In this document: one piece after another, positions 1-7,336 of the stretch
How positions within the stretch are numbered: the stretch's first letter is position 1
Layout: each line of letters opens with the position of its first letter
The notes under the pieces: generated by a model
Databases searched by the model: none
What the model was told of the DNA's origin: nothing
What the model saw: the letters and a program-made list of their open reading frames with translations, nothing else
Position numbers and translations under genes: made by a program
NCBI RefSeq assembly: GCF_028289705.1
Contig: NZ_JANQOI010000188.1
Coordinates: 51,581 to 115,580 of the forward strand
From: Pelagibius sp.
Lineage (GTDB): Bacteria; Pseudomonadota; Alphaproteobacteria; Kiloniellales; Kiloniellaceae
Reading direction: 5' to 3'
DNA length: 64,000 bases

Positions 1-268
1 TGGCGCCGGCGCGGGTGATGTCGAGGCCCAGCAGCTCGATCCCGCCCTCGGTCGGTCGTGTCAGCCCCACCAGGTGGCGCAGCAGGGTGGACTTGCCGGA
101 GCCGCTGCCGCCCATGATCACCATGATCTCCCCCGGCGCCACCGTGAGGTCGACGTCGTGGAGCACCTGGGTCGCGCCGTAGTGCGCCTGCAGCCCCTCG
201 ACGCGGATCACCGGCGCATCGGCGGACTCCGTGGTCGGGGGCGGGGCGGCTTGGGCGGCTACGGCCAT
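1..268 (-). CDS. mlaF: MlaF-type phospholipid ABC transporter ATPase (partial, C-terminus beyond window)
   Basis: ATP-binding subunit expected to energise retrograde or anterograde phospholipid transport between inner and outer membranes together with MlaE. Only the first 89 residues are in the window. Residues 20-60 read as a typical ABC N-terminus with Walker [10 protein letters not shown] at about 53-61, followed by [20 protein letters not shown], the usual spacing for the MlaF/Ttg2A family. It starts 4 bases after the stop of the MlaE permease gene on the same strand, so it is the fifth gene of a tightly packed operon. The neighbouring permease makes MlaF more likely than any other ABC class. 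The rest of the gene, and any mlaD, would lie to the left of position 1. Confidence 0.88.
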   Translation of the reverse strand, partial: MAVAAQAAPPPTTESADAPVIRVEGLQAHYGATQVLHDVDLTVAPGEIMVIMGGSGSGKSTLLRHLVGLTRPTEGGIELLGLDITRAGA

Positions 269-272
269 GGTC

Positions 273-1064
273 TCACCCGCTGGTCACGATGAAGGCGAAG
301 ATCATGTCGACCATGATGATCGCCGCGATGGATTGCACGACCGCGCGGGTGGTCCGCTGCCCCACGCCCTCGGCGCCGCCGTCGGCCAGCGCGCCGTTGA
401 CGGCGGAGACCAGGGCGACCAGGGCGGCGAAGAGCACGCTCTTGCCGAGGCCGTGCATCAGGTCGTTGACCGACAGGATGGCGATCACATCGGCGAAGTA
501 GGCGGCCATGGAGAGCTGCAGGCTCGCGGTGACGAAAAGGCCCCCCGCCGTCAGCGCCACGAGCATCGCCCACATGGTAAGCGCCGGCACCATGATCATC
601 ATGGCGATCAGCGAGGGGGCGACGAGGAAGCGCACCGGCGAGATGCCCATGACCTTGAGGGCGTCCACCTCCTGATTGATCATCATGGTGCTGAAGCGCG
701 CCGCCAGGGCGGAGCCGGAGCGCCCGGCGATCAGGATGGCGACGATCAGCGGCGCGAACTCCCGCACCACGGCCAGGGCGATGCCCACCGTGGCGAAGGA
801 TTCGGCGCCGAAGAGGCTGAGGCTGTAGAGGCTTTGGATCGCCAGCATCAGGCCGATGGTGGCCGCCAGCACCGTGGCGATGGGCAGGGCCCCGACGCCG
901 ATCTGCATCATCTGGGTGACCACCGCCGGCAGGCGCACGGGCTGGCGCCGCGCCGGGCCGAAGACCGCCCAGAGCAGGGACTCGACGAAGAGGGCGCCGG
1001 CGAAGCCGACCTCCTCGGCGCCGCGCACCACGCTCCGTCCGATCCCTTCGGCGACCCGCAGCAT
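273..1064 (-). CDS. mlaE: MlaE family lipid ABC transporter permease
   Basis: Integral inner-membrane permease of the MlaE/YrbE family, 263 residues, the normal family length. The sequence shows the amphipathic N-terminal region, then about five hydrophobic segments (roughly 48-80, 95-115, 145-190, 195-220, 240-260) and the conserved stretch [15 protein letters not shown] followed by [19 protein letters not shown], which is the family hallmark (coupling-helix region with E-x-D-A-L-x-x-M-G). It lies 9 bases downstream of a STAS-domain gene and 4 bases upstream of mlaF, so the three are surely co-transcribed. In the E. coli complex a STAS protein (MlaB) binds the ATPase, which fits this neighbourhood. 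Confidence 0.93.
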   Translation of the reverse strand: MLRVAEGIGRSVVRGAEEVGFAGALFVESLLWAVFGPARRQPVRLPAVVTQMMQIGVGALPIATVLAATIGLMLAIQSLYSLSLFGAESFATVGIALAVVREFAPLIVAILIAGRSGSALAARFSTMMINQEVDALKVMGISPVRFLVAPSLIAMMIMVPALTMWAMLVALTAGGLFVTASLQLSMAAYFADVIAILSVNDLMHGLGKSVLFAALVALVSAVNGALADGGAEGVGQRTTRAVVQSIAAIIMVDMIFAFIVTSG

Positions 1065-1073
1065 GACGCGCCC

Positions 1074-1406
1074 CTAGCCTGCCGCCGCCAGGGCGCTGCC
1101 CAGGTCGGAATGAATGGCGAAGACCTTGTCGAGCCGGGCCAGTTCGAAGACCCGCAGGGCCTCGGCGGAGACCGAGACCAGGCCCAGGCCGAGGCCCGCC
1201 CGGTCGGCGCGCTGCAGCGCCTCCACCAGGCTGGCGATCCCGGAGCTGTCGATGTAGGTCACCTGGGAGAGGTCGACCAGCAGGTCGCGCCCGCGCCCGA
1301 CACAGTCGAGCAGCAGCTTGCGCACCTCCGGTGCCCGGTCGAGGTCGATCTCGCCGCCCAGTTCGATCACCAGCCGGCCCTGCTCCTCGCGGACGGCTTC
1401 ACTCAT
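1074..1406 (-). CDS. STAS-domain protein (anti-sigma-factor-antagonist / MlaB-like)
   Basis: A 110-residue single STAS domain. It begins GRLVIELGGEIDLDRAPEVRKLL and carries the diagnostic loop TYIDSSGIASLVEAL, with Ser residues at the position that is phosphorylated in SpoIIAA/RsbV proteins. The ATG overlaps the TGA of the upstream RsbW-like kinase gene by 4 bases (1403-1406) and the gene is followed after 9 bases by mlaE. Two readings are possible and not exclusive: an RsbV-type anti-anti-sigma factor, or an MlaB-type subunit of the lipid transporter. The position between a kinase and the permease suggests it links the two. A longer open frame upstream exists but only overlaps the kinase gene in another frame. 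Confidence 0.88.
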   Translation of the reverse strand: MSEAVREEQGRLVIELGGEIDLDRAPEVRKLLLDCVGRGRDLLVDLSQVTYIDSSGIASLVEALQRADRAGLGLGLVSVSAEALRVFELARLDKVFAIHSDLGSALAAAG

Positions 1407-1882
1407 GGCTCCATACCTCTCTTCATGGTCTTCCCGGTCTTCCCGGTCTTCCCGGTCTTTTGCGTCTTCTTGGTCATCTGCAGGACGTTGCCCATGCCGT
1501 CGGGCGAGGGCCCGAAGTCGGCGCTGTCCATCAGTTCCTGGATGAAGTGGGTGCCCAGGCCGCCGGGCCTGAGGTCCTGCAGGTTCCGCGGCTTGATCTT
1601 GGAGGGATCGACGGTCTCGCCGTAGTCGGTGACGCGCAGCACCAGGCTGTCGGCGCTGCGCAGGATGCCCAGCACGATCTGGCCGACGTTGCGGTTGTCG
1701 TAGGCGTGCAGGATGGCGTTCTGGCAGGCTTCGCCCACGGCAAGCACGATGTCCCGGGTGGTCAGCTCGTCGAAGCCGCAGTAGCGCGCCGCCGTGCGCA
1801 CCGTCTCGCGCACCAGCACCATGCGGTCGGGGCGCGCCGGAAAGCGCAGCTCGATCAGGCATTCGGCGCCGGGGGTGCTCAT
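1403..1882 (-). CDS. RsbW-like serine kinase / anti-sigma ATPase (HATPase_c)
   Basis: 159-residue GHKL-type ATPase of the SpoIIAB/RsbW class, which phosphorylates STAS partners on Ser/Thr. Seen motifs: N box VGEACQNAILHAY (about 49-61), G1-like VTDYGETVDP (about 84-93), G2 PGGLGTHFIQELMD (about 106-119), and the terminal strand GNVLQMTK. The C-terminus carries an unusual Lys/Thr/Gly tail (KTGKTGKTGKT) encoded by a 9-base tandem repeat. The start ATG overlaps the stop of the phosphatase gene by 4 bases and its own stop overlaps the STAS start by 4 bases, so translation is probably coupled. No sigma factor gene is in sight. Confidence 0.88.
   Translation of the reverse strand: MSTPGAECLIELRFPARPDRMVLVRETVRTAARYCGFDELTTRDIVLAVGEACQNAILHAYDNRNVGQIVLGILRSADSLVLRVTDYGETVDPSKIKPRNLQDLRPGGLGTHFIQELMDSADFGPSPDGMGNVLQMTKKTQKTGKTGKTGKTMKRGMEP
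1427..1459. repeat. 9-bp in-frame tandem repeat in the kinase gene tail
   Basis: The unit GGTCTTCCC (plus strand) is present three times followed by a partial fourth copy. On the coding strand it gives repeated Lys-Thr-Gly. Because the unit is a multiple of three, slippage would change tail length without breaking the kinase frame or the overlapping STAS start. Confidence 0.85.
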
Positions 1883-2943
1883 GGGATCACCCGCAGCCGG
1901 TGCTCGACGGCCGCGTCGCCGTGCACCCAGGAATCGTCGATGGCCAGCACCGTCAGGTCGTCGCGGGCTTCCCAGCCGGCGTCCTGGTCCAGGGTCTCCA
2001 ACAGCGTCTGCAGGCGCTGCGCCAGAGGCGCCTCGGCCAGGGCCTCGATGAGCTGGATCAGCCCGCTGACCTCCAGCTGCTCGCCGCTGGTGTAGCGGTA
2101 TTCGGTGAGGCCGTCGGTGAAGAGGTAAAGCTCGCCGCCGTCCAGGTCGACGGGCTCGTCGCGCAGCCGGATTGACGGCAGGATGCCCAGCGGCGGCGCC
2201 GAGGCCGGCAGGGAGGTGTAGCTGCGGTCGCGCCCGCGCAGCAGCGGCGGCTGGTGCCCGGCGTTGGCCAGGCAGACCGTGCCGTTGGCGGTCTGATAGT
2301 GGCCGGCCACCATGGTGACGAACATGCCCCGGGTCGCGGTCTCGCAAAGCTCGGCATTGATCGCTTCCAGCAGCCTCGCCGGGGTCTCGATGCGCTTGCC
2401 CAGGCAGCGGAACAGGCTGATGGTCTTGGCCATCAGAAGGGCGGCGTTCATGCCCTTGCCGGAGACGTCGCCCAAGGCGAAGGCGATGCGGGTCTCGTCC
2501 AGGCGGTAGAAGTCGAAGAAGTCGCCGGAGACCTTGCGGGCCGGCAGGTTGACGCCCCAGATCGGCAACTGCCCGGGCGCGCAGGCCGGCTGCAGGCTCT
2601 GCTGCAGGTCGGCCGCCATCTCCAGGCTGTCGCCGACCCTGAGCTGGTCGTCCAGGCGCTTCTTCAAGGCCGCGTTTTCCCGGGCCAGCTCGGCGAGCCC
2701 GGAGACGGCGCGCAGGAAGGCAGCGTCATCGCCCTCGGCCGAGCCGCGCTCAGCCCCGATCTCCGGGAACTGCGTCTCCAGCAGCGCGCTGGGATTCTCG
2801 GCACCCGCCAGCCGGCGGCTCAGATCCGCAAGGAAGGTCAGCCGCTCCGCCAGGCTGCTGCCGATGGTCTCGGCCGCCTTTTTCTGCTGCTGGTCCGGCA
2901 TCGCGTGGCGCGCAAAGCTCCCCTGGGGTGCAAGGCCCACCAT
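1879..2943 (-). CDS. RsbU-like PP2C (SpoIIE-type) phosphatase
   Basis: PPM-type serine phosphatase of the SpoIIE/RsbU class, expected to dephosphorylate the downstream STAS protein. Domains: an N-terminal helical segment with a coiled-coil stretch (about 80-115, ARENAALKKRLDDQLR), then the catalytic domain with VSGDFFDF (about 138-145), LGDVSGKGMNAALL (157-170), LANAGHQPPLL (225-235), LFTDGLTEYR (274-283) and ARDDLTVLAI near the end; the four metal-binding Asp are all present. The first ATG is at 2943; a second in-frame ATG at 2901 (MPDQQQ) is also plausible because a GGGGAG motif precedes it, though at long spacing. No sensory domain of known type is visible. Stop overlaps the kinase ATG by 4 bases. 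Confidence 0.88.
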   Translation of the reverse strand: MVGLAPQGSFARHAMPDQQQKKAAETIGSSLAERLTFLADLSRRLAGAENPSALLETQFPEIGAERGSAEGDDAAFLRAVSGLAELARENAALKKRLDDQLRVGDSLEMAADLQQSLQPACAPGQLPIWGVNLPARKVSGDFFDFYRLDETRIAFALGDVSGKGMNAALLMAKTISLFRCLGKRIETPARLLEAINAELCETATRGMFVTMVAGHYQTANGTVCLANAGHQPPLLRGRDRSYTSLPASAPPLGILPSIRLRDEPVDLDGGELYLFTDGLTEYRYTSGEQLEVSGLIQLIEALAEAPLAQRLQTLLETLDQDAGWEARDDLTVLAIDDSWVHGDAAVEHRLRVIP

Positions 2944-3432
2944 TTTATTGGCAAAAGGTTAACCATCCCTTGGGCCGGGATGGAGACGCTTTGCGAGGTT
3001 TGTTAACGATTTACGGTCAACCCGGCACGACGCCGATACCACAGCCCAGGCGCTCTTTCGTCCCAGTCTGATCGGAATGCGAGGCTTGACTCACCCGGCC
3101 AACACCGATCATTCCAAATGAGCGGCACCAATCGCCCAATCAACATCTTCCCGCCCATGCTGGCGTTGTGGGTGTCCCTTGGCGTCTTTCGCACAAGGTC
3201 CGCTTCTGGAGCACGGACCGCAGTTCGACTAAGCGACCTAAAGTTTCCGGTCTTAACCCCAAATGGTCATTCGGTTGGATCGAGCAACTACGGCACGAAT
3301 CGGCCACAAGCGGCCATTTCTGAAGGGCGCCACAATGACCGGAAAGAGCCCAATTCGGCGGTTTTGCGCAAACAGGGCGCGGACGCTTTCCAAGTCTTGC
3401 CTCAAATACAAGTGGGAAGCGGCCGCCGTGAG
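2944..3432. other. Intergenic region, no supportable gene
   Basis: About 490 bases between the phosphatase start and the end of the collagen-like gene. Several short open frames exist on both strands but none has a family resemblance, ribosome binding site or codon pattern of the neighbours. The promoter of the operon at 1-2943 should lie at the left end; I could not identify convincing -35/-10 boxes. Confidence 0.5.
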
Positions 3433-4356
3433 TCACTCACCTGACTTCACTAGGGATACTTGGCACCTGTCGTCATTTAGCCCGATCTTTCGAGAGTTCT
3501 CGACGATCAACGAGATGCCTGATCTAATCTCAAAGACCTTATTGCTTTCCTTGTGGAAAATTAGCCTAATTTGCCCATCTTCAGTCTGCCCGTCATAAAA
3601 GAACTTCCCAGTTGACCAGTTGGGATAATCTGGGTCGATCACATCCAATTCGGTTTCTGAAATTGGGTTTGCAATGAGCGCGACTGTCGTAGATCTCACG
3701 GTGCCGCATGTCGATCTTCCAATCCAACGACCTGACAAGACACGAATGTCCGGGCTAGCAGTGTTTGGCTCGCGGATCTCCGCACGGGCAGATTCTGAAA
3801 TTGCGCCTACTAAGTCAGATTGATGTTTCGAGACGATTGTTTGAGCAATTTCCTCTACCGAATATGTACTGCGGGTTTCTGCTATGCTATCTCGAAGTAT
3901 ATCTGCGTGGTCTTTTGCGATTTTTGTAGCAAGTTGGTCGAGGGCAATTGGCTGAGCATCTGCGCCTGGTTGCCCATCTTGACCTCTGAGGACGTCAGCA
4001 TACTCAGAAACTAAGTGATCAGCCAATTCGCTAACCGAAATCGACGAGCCGTCGATTCCTGGTTTACCATTCAAACCTGGCTCGCCCTTGGGTCCAGCGG
4101 GTCCCTGTATTCCGGGAGGACCAGGTGGCAGTACGTCTTGATGTTCACTAGCGATAATTGCTGCAATCTCTGACATAGCGCTTCGCGAGAGCTCGTGCAT
4201 TTGAGGTCTGCATTGCTCGTCTTTCGCTGGCAGTAATGTGCCTCCGCACACAATTGGGCGGCCAGCTATAACCTGATAAGCTACCGCTACGGCGAGTAGC
4301 AATGACGCGAGGGCGAAGAGCCAATTGGGAATTCTCGAAAGAAGCTGTTCGGTCAT
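3433..4356 (-). CDS. Membrane-anchored collagen-like protein with four short repeats
   Basis: About 307 residues. One N-terminal hydrophobic segment (LFALASLLLAVAVAYQVIAG, about 13-32) predicts a membrane anchor with the rest exported. Two Gly-X-Y blocks follow: eight triplets at about 79-103 and three at about 125-132. Interleaved are four copies of a 16-residue helical motif of the form S-E-[IL]-A-x-x-[IL]-x-S-x-H-x-D-[VI]-L at about 61-76, 108-123, 139-154 and 167-182. The C-terminal 110 residues (from GRWIGRSTCG) look like a beta-rich domain with two Cys. Start chosen at the ATG at 4356, preceded by GGAG; a GTG at 4380 is the alternative. Base composition is clearly AT-richer than neighbours, suggesting recent transfer. 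No function assigned. Confidence 0.75.
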   Translation of the reverse strand: MTEQLLSRIPNWLFALASLLLAVAVAYQVIAGRPIVCGGTLLPAKDEQCRPQMHELSRSAMSEIAAIIASEHQDVLPPGPPGIQGPAGPKGEPGLNGKPGIDGSSISVSELADHLVSEYADVLRGQDGQPGADAQPIALDQLATKIAKDHADILRDSIAETRSTYSVEEIAQTIVSKHQSDLVGAISESARAEIREPNTASPDIRVLSGRWIGRSTCGTVRSTTVALIANPISETELDVIDPDYPNWSTGKFFYDGQTEDGQIRLIFHKESNKVFEIRSGISLIVENSRKIGLNDDRCQVSLVKSGE

Positions 4357-4380
4357 ATATGTTGTGTCTCCGCTTCCCAC

Positions 4381-4734
4381 TAGCGTGCGCTAATCGTCAA
4401 AACCTATGATCAAAACGGGAACCTAGCCGGCGAGATTCAACCATTGTCATCGCTACCTTAACCGTGAAGGCTCCGTTTGTCCCGCCTAGCTGTTGTTCAT
4501 GTCATCACAGCCGAGTAGCCGCGCCGGGTCAGCCTCTGCCGTTGAGAGGGCACAACTCGCATCCTTAAATCGAACGGTTTTGGTGCTTCCCGGCCCAACT
4601 GCAAGCCGCAGGTGTTCGGTTGTTTGCGGACCTAAATTCGGATGTTGGCAGAGAGGCTCGAGACGGTCGGGTTGATCTGCTTCCGGTCTGGTTGTGCCGA
4701 CGTTTCAACCGCCCTGGCCTCGCCTTTGTCCGCG
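4381..4734. other. Intergenic region, nothing recognised
   Basis: About 350 bases between two minus-strand genes. No RNA gene, no convincing coding frame and no strong hairpin with a T-tract was found. It holds the promoter region of the collagen-like gene; the left part shares its lower GC content. Confidence 0.5.
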
Positions 4735-5739
4735 TCAGCCTTTGGTGCTGGCCGCTTCTTTTCTCTTGCGGCCACCCGCCGTCTTCTTCGCCGGCTCCGC
4801 CGCTGCCTGCCGCAGGCTCTCCAGGCTGAGGCCGTCGAGGTGTTTGGCGACTTCCTCGGCGAAGCGGGAGACGGCGAAGTCGGCGAAGACCTTGACCTTG
4901 GCGGGCAGGAGCCGGCGGTGGGGGTAGAGCATGGAAAGGCTGGCGGGCTCGGGCGGGTGGTCGAGCAGCAAGGGGACCAGGCGGCCGTCGCGGATCTCCT
5001 CGGCGACCTCCCAGAGCGGCTTCATGACGATGCCGCGGCCGTCCAGGGTCCATGTGGTGAGCACGTCGCCATCATCGGCATCGAAGCGGCCGTGGACCGA
5101 GAGGGTGCGCGGGCCGTCGCGGGACTGCAGGGTCCAGCGGTACTGCTGGGAGCCGGGAAAGCGCAGCAGCAGGCAGTGGTGGTCCAGCAGGTCCTCCGGC
5201 TTCTCCGGGGTCCCGTGTTCGGAGAGATAGGCGGGCGACGCGCAGAGCACCCGCTCGCAGTCCATGATCTTGCGGGAGATCAGCGAGGAGTCGGTGAGGA
5301 TGGCCATGCGCACCGCCACGTCGACGGACTCGTTCAAGAGGTCGATGATGTGCTCCGAGAGGCGGAGCTGCAGGGTGACCTCCGGGTGCAGCTCCAGAAA
5401 CTCCGGCACCAGCGGGGCCAGGATGCGCCGGGCGAAGCCCAGGGGGGCCGTCACCCTGAGGGTGCCCTGGGGGGCGCCGCCGACCCCGGCGGCCACGTTT
5501 TCCGCCCGCTCCACCGCCGCCAGCACGTCCTGGCAGGCCTGGTAGAAGGCCATGCCCTGCTCGGTGGGCTGGACCCGCCGGGTGGTGCGGTTCAGGAGGC
5601 GCACGCCGAGGTGGGCCTCCAGGGTCTGGATGCGGTGGCTGACCACCGCCGGCGAGAGCCGCAGCTGGCGGCCGGCGGCGGACATGCTGTCCTGCTCCAC
5701 CACCCGCACATAGACCCGGATGTTCTCCAGAAGCGACAT
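4735..5739 (-). CDS. LysR family transcriptional regulator
   Basis: About 334 residues. N-terminal winged helix MSLLENIRVYVRVVEQDSMS...LSPAVVSHRIQTLEAHLGVRLLNRTTRRVQPTEQG (first 65 residues) is classical LTTR; the remainder is a type 2 periplasmic-binding-like effector domain. The C-terminus has an extra Ala/Lys/Arg-rich tail (KKTAGGRKRKEAASTKG) not typical of the family. Start at 5739 (MSLLEN) fits the family N-terminus; an upstream in-frame ATG at 5763 would add eight residues. It is divergent from puuD with about 160 bases between the starts, so it may control urate oxidation; that is inference from position. Confidence 0.88.
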   Translation of the reverse strand: MSLLENIRVYVRVVEQDSMSAAGRQLRLSPAVVSHRIQTLEAHLGVRLLNRTTRRVQPTEQGMAFYQACQDVLAAVERAENVAAGVGGAPQGTLRVTAPLGFARRILAPLVPEFLELHPEVTLQLRLSEHIIDLLNESVDVAVRMAILTDSSLISRKIMDCERVLCASPAYLSEHGTPEKPEDLLDHHCLLLRFPGSQQYRWTLQSRDGPRTLSVHGRFDADDGDVLTTWTLDGRGIVMKPLWEVAEEIRDGRLVPLLLDHPPEPASLSMLYPHRRLLPAKVKVFADFAVSRFAEEVAKHLDGLSLESLRQAAAEPAKKTAGGRKRKEAASTKG

Positions 5740-5782
5740 GCTTCGCCCCCAACTTGCCGACACAGTTTATTCGGATTTCTTT

Positions 5783-5798
5783 GAAAGTCATAGCTTTC
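5783..5798. promoter_or_regulatory. Possible LysR operator between LysR gene and puuD
   Basis: GAAAG and CTTTC form an interrupted inverted repeat separated by six bases in the shared promoter region, compatible in form with an LTTR box. Short and therefore weak evidence. Confidence 0.3.
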
Positions 5799-5898
5799 CG
5801 CGCTCAATTCTCCGGAGCGGCCCGCCGCGCTAGCATGAGGGATCGGAGAATGCGGGCAGGAAAAGCCCGCCAACAGGGATCGAGAGGGGGCAGCAGCA

Positions 5899-7095
5899 AT
5901 GCTTATGGTGTTCTGGGAATGGCTGGACATGGCGGTGCGCTGGCTGCACGTGATCGCCGGCGTCGCCTGGATCGGCAGCTCGTTCTATTTCGTGCACCTC
6001 GACCTCAGCCTGAAAAAGCGCGAGGGCCTGCCGGAAGGCGCCGGCGGCGAAGCCTGGCAGGTGCACGGCGGCGGCTTCTACAACATGGTGAAGTACATGG
6101 TCGCGCCGGCGCGCATGCCGGACAAGCTGACCTGGTTCAAGTGGGAGGCCTACACCACCTGGCTCTCCGGCATCGCGCTGCTGATCCTGGTCTACTACAT
6201 GCAGGCCGAACTCTACATGATCGACCCGGCGGTGATGGAGCTGGAGCCCTGGATGGCGGTGGCCATCAGCGCCGTCGGCCTGGCGCTGGGCTGGATCGTC
6301 TACGACCTGCTGTGCAAGTCGCCGCTCGGCAGGGACGACACCAAGCTGGCGCTGGTCGGCTTCGTCTTCCTGGTGGCGCTCAGCTATCTCTTCACCCTGG
6401 TGTTCAGCGGGCGCGGCGTCTACATGCAGATGGGCGCGCTGATCGGCACCATGATGGTGGCCAACGTCTTCCTGGTGATCATCCCCAACCAGCGCAAGGT
6501 GGTGGCCGACCTGATCGCCGGGCGCGAGCCGGACCCGAAGTACGGGGAGCAGGCCAAGCAGCGCTCCCTGCACAACAACTACCTCACCCTGCCGGTCATC
6601 TTCGTGATGATCTCCAACCACTATCCCCTGGCCTTCGCCAGCAAGTGGAACTGGCTGATCCTCGCCATTGTGCTGGTCATGGGCGCGGTCATCCGCCACT
6701 TCTTCAACACCCAGCACAAGGGCGAGAAGGGCCCCTGGTGGACCTGGGCCGCCGCCGCCGTTGGGCTGGTCGCCATCGTCTGGCTGAGCGCCCAGTCGGC
6801 CACCCCCATCGAGGAGGCCTCCATCCCCGAGGGCTACGAGATGGCTGAGGTGGAGAACGTGGTGCTCTCGCGCTGCTCCATGTGCCATGCCGCCGAGCCG
6901 CTGTGGGAAGGCATCACCGTGGCGCCCAAGGGCGTGCTGCTGGAGACGCCGGAACAGATCCGCCTCTACGCCCGCGCCATCGAGACCCAGGTGGTGCGCA
7001 GCAACGCCATGCCGCCGGGCAACATCACCTGGATCGAACCGGAGGAGCGCCAGCTCCTCGCCGCCTGGATCGCCGCCGGCGCCCCGGCCTGGTAG
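5899..7095 (+). CDS. puuD: Urate hydroxylase PuuD (membrane urate oxidase with C-terminal cytochrome c)
   Basis: 398-residue membrane protein that oxidises urate to 5-hydroxyisourate using the respiratory chain instead of O2-to-peroxide chemistry. Residues 1-300 hold the urate oxidase N-terminal domain with about eight hydrophobic segments; the start VFWEWLDMAVRWLHVIAGVAWIGSSFYFVHLD is characteristic of the family. The C-terminal 80 residues are a cytochrome c domain with the heme motif CSMCH at 326-330 and a distal Met region (AMPPGN). The length and the domain fusion match PuuD. A GGGGGCAGCAGCA stretch precedes the ATG. It precedes guaD on the same strand, consistent with purine breakdown, although a repeat element separates them. 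Confidence 0.93.
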   Translation: MLMVFWEWLDMAVRWLHVIAGVAWIGSSFYFVHLDLSLKKREGLPEGAGGEAWQVHGGGFYNMVKYMVAPARMPDKLTWFKWEAYTTWLSGIALLILVYYMQAELYMIDPAVMELEPWMAVAISAVGLALGWIVYDLLCKSPLGRDDTKLALVGFVFLVALSYLFTLVFSGRGVYMQMGALIGTMMVANVFLVIIPNQRKVVADLIAGREPDPKYGEQAKQRSLHNNYLTLPVIFVMISNHYPLAFASKWNWLILAIVLVMGAVIRHFFNTQHKGEKGPWWTWAAAAVGLVAIVWLSAQSATPIEEASIPEGYEMAEVENVVLSRCSMCHAAEPLWEGITVAPKGVLLETPEQIRLYARAIETQVVRSNAMPPGNITWIEPEERQLLAAWIAAGAPAW

Positions 7096-7151
7096 GCTTC
7101 GGCACCCTTTGATTAAGAGCACTCAATGCTTACTGGGCACCACCTCGCGGT

Positions 7152-7260
7152 CTCACCCCCTACCCAACCTTCCCCCGTCAAGGGGGAAGGGGCTGAACGG
7201 TGTGGCCTGAAAAACCATTCCCTCCCCCTCGATGGGGGAGGGTTAGGGTGGGGGTGACAG
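7152..7260 (-). repeat. Dispersed palindromic repeat element, copy 1
   Basis: About 109 bases made of two G/C-tract hairpins (CTTCCCCC/GGGGGAAG and CCTCCCCC/GGGGGAGG) joined by a short AT-richer middle. Its reverse complement closely matches the element at 42133-42245, so the two copies lie in opposite orientation. It resembles the REP/MITE-like palindromic units common in alphaproteobacterial intergenic DNA. It sits between puuD and guaD. Confidence 0.8.
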
Positions 7261-7336
7261 TGGTTCCGTCTACTCGCTTCCACCGCATGGCAGACGCCCC
7301 ACGACCGGGACGTACCTCATCGAAGGCCAATCGCAG

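Noticed and set aside
231..1625. A 464-codon plus-strand frame opposite the Mla/STAS genes.
   Set aside because: His/Asp/Gln-rich antisense frame; the minus-strand genes have clear family motifs and operon structure.
3118..3598. Overlapping short open frames in the gap before the collagen-like gene.
   Set aside because: No ribosome binding site, no recognisable motif, and contradictory frames on both strands.
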